Shown one piece after another: positions 36,408-37,414 of a DNA stretch of 37,414 nucleotides (positions are counted from its first letter, which is position 1; the number at the start of each line of letters is the position of its first letter). A program made the position numbers and the translations under genes. The DNA is from Clostridia bacterium (GTDB lineage: Bacteria > Bacillota_A > Clostridia > Christensenellales > Aristaeellaceae), in assembly GCA_017481065.1 (NCBI GenBank), contig JAFUPT010000159.1, positions 1 to 37,414 of the forward strand, in the 5' to 3' direction. The notes beneath the pieces were generated by a model. It had not been told where the DNA came from. It saw nothing but the letters and a program-made list of their open reading frames with translations, and searched no databases.

Positions 36408-37414
36408 TAGTAGTTCACCACCTGAGCGAACTTCGCGGCATCCAGGGATGCGCCGCCGATCAGGCCGCCGTCGATTTCCGGCTGAGCCATCAGGCCCTTA
36501 ACGTTGCCGCCGTTCATGCTTCCGCCGTACTGGATGCGCATCTTCTCGGCGATGTTGCGGCCGAACTTCTGGGCGATTGCCTTGCGGATGACGGAGATGG
36601 TGCGGTTGGCTTCCTCATCGGTGGCGGTGAGGCCGGTGCCGATGGCCCAAACGGGCTCATAAGCGATAACCACGTTGTCCAGCTCAGCGCCGCCGAGGCC
36701 ATGCAGGGCCATCTGGGTCTGGTAGGTGACGATCATATCGGTGTAGCCGGCTTCGCGCTCGTCCTTGAGCTCGCCAACGCATACGATGGCCTTCAGACCG
36801 GCCTTGACGGCTGCTACGGTGCGCAGGTTCACGGTCTTGTCGGTTTCGCCGAAGTACTGGCGGCGCTCGGAGTGGCCGATGATCACATATTCGCAGCCTG
36901 CTGCCTTGATCATATCAGCGGAGAGCTCGCCGGTGTAGGCGCCGGACTCCTTGAAGTGCACGTTCTGGGCGCCCAGCTTGATGTTGGTGCCTTCGATGAT
37001 GGGCTTCACAGCGGAGAAGCACACTGCGGGGGTGCAAACGACCACATCGCACTTGGCGTTCTTTACCAGGGGGATCAGGTCGGTCACCAGCTTGGCGGCC
37101 TCATCGGGGGTCTTGTTCATCTTCCAGTTGCCGGCGATGATGGGCATGCGCTCGGGGATCACGCGATCCTGCAGGCATACAACGCCGGGCAGAGCCTTGC
37201 CCTCAATGAATTCAAGGGATGCGCCGCCGCCGGTGGAGATATGGCTCATCTTGTCTGCCATGCCCATCTGGGTAACGGCTGCTGCGGAGTCGCCGCCGCC
37301 GATGATGGTGATGGCGCTGGATTCTGCCATGGCCTGGGCGATTGCCAGGGTGCCCTTGGCGAAGTTGGGCATTTCGAAGCAGCCCATCGGGCCGTTCCAA
37401 ACGATGGTGCGGGC
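36407..37414 (-). CDS. Phosphoglycerate kinase-triosephosphate isomerase fusion (C-terminal part)
   Basis: A frame open from the window edge for 335 codons. The first 92 residues or so are the C-terminus of phosphoglycerate kinase: [18 protein letters not shown], the nucleotide-binding [11 protein letters not shown] and [17 protein letters not shown], ending PGVVCLQD. Without a stop it continues into a complete triosephosphate isomerase from about [12 protein letters not shown] (Lys), with [13 protein letters not shown] (catalytic His), [11 protein letters not shown] (catalytic Glu), [11 protein letters not shown] and [10 protein letters not shown]. No strong ribosome site lies before the TPI methionine. 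A PGK-TPI fusion is known from Thermotoga maritima. The N-terminal PGK part is outside the window. gpmI follows. Confidence 0.93.
   Translation of the reverse strand, partial: ARTIVWNGPMGCFEMPNFAKGTLAIAQAMAESSAITIIGGGDSAAAVTQMGMADKMSHISTGGGASLEFIEGKALPGVVCLQDRVIPERMPIIAGNWKMNKTPDEAAKLVTDLIPLVKNAKCDVVVCTPAVCFSAVKPIIEGTNIKLGAQNVHFKESGAYTGELSADMIKAAGCEYVIIGHSERRQYFGETDKTVNLRTVAAVKAGLKAIVCVGELKDEREAGYTDMIVTYQTQMALHGLGGAELDNVVIAYEPVWAIGTGLTATDEEANRTISVIRKAIAQKFGRNIAEKMRIQYGGSMNGGNVKGLMAQPEIDGGLIGGASLDAAKFAQVVNY

Noticed and set aside
1..37414. CRISPR arrays, prophage, transposons, rRNA or known riboswitches
   Set aside because: No spaced direct repeats, phage or transposase genes, rRNA sequence, or recognisable riboswitch cores were found on either strand.

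Overview
The window looks like chromosomal DNA from a fairly GC-rich, low-oxygen member of the Bacillota, probably an uncultured gut-type clostridium. The grounds are ftsA-ftsZ behind ftsW-ftsQ, an IreB/RuvX/DUF1292 cluster, Hsp33, DUF896, three ECF sigma/anti-sigma systems, strong AGGAGG-type ribosome sites almost everywhere, encoded tRNA CCA ends, and an iron-sulfur aldo/keto reductase. The exact lineage cannot be read from the sequence. There is no prophage, CRISPR array, insertion sequence or rRNA. Most genes are housekeeping.

Layout. 1-3.8 kb: end of ftsW, ftsQ, then ftsA and ftsZ from their own promoter, closed by a terminator. 3.8-5.5 kb: first ECF sigma operon with a membrane partner. 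5.5-9.9 kb (minus): a GNAT gene; ireB, an aldo/keto reductase and a ruvX-DUF1292 fusion; an AI-2E-type permease; a PRC-barrel gene and a small membrane protein. 10.1-11.6 kb: an orphan OmpR-type response regulator and a HAD phosphatase. 11.7-18.2 kb: one long operon of methyltransferase, hslO, TPR protein, HEAT protein, zinc-ribbon membrane protein, two small proteins and deoD. 18.4 kb: tRNA-Leu. 18.5-21.5 kb (minus): UDP-glucuronate 4-epimerase, UDP-glucose dehydrogenase and a membrane cyclophilin, which point to uronic-acid sugar supply for surface polysaccharide. 21.6-24.7 kb: HxlR regulator facing a flavin reductase, an AT-rich XRE membrane regulator and an unrecognised exported protein. 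25.1-25.3 kb: two tRNA-Ser genes. 25.5-28.2 kb: second ECF sigma, zinc anti-sigma, SIMPL protein, DUF896 and DUF1292 proteins. 28.2-28.8 kb: two divergent small genes. 28.9-32.5 kb: lon, engB and a Pro/Arg-rich protein. 32.5-33.4 kb (minus): a small gene and a GNAT gene. 33.5-34.8 kb: third ECF sigma/anti-sigma pair. 34.85 kb to the end (minus): gpmI behind a pgk-tpi fusion.

Two patterns stand out. First, five sites share a sigmaE-like promoter, G(G/T)AAC or TGAAC, then 17-18 nt, then GTCTAA. They lie in front of two ECF sigma operons' key genes, an anti-sigma gene, an exported protein and the response regulator, so they look like one envelope-stress regulon. Second, the stop codons I read are TAA or TGA except for three TAG codons, all between 31.8 and 32.65 kb. 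Two of these interrupt reading frames that continue in frame with sensible protein: engB just before its G5 motif, and a small conserved-looking gene that continues for 26 codons. That may be mutation or local sequence error, but tolerated or reassigned amber codons should be considered.
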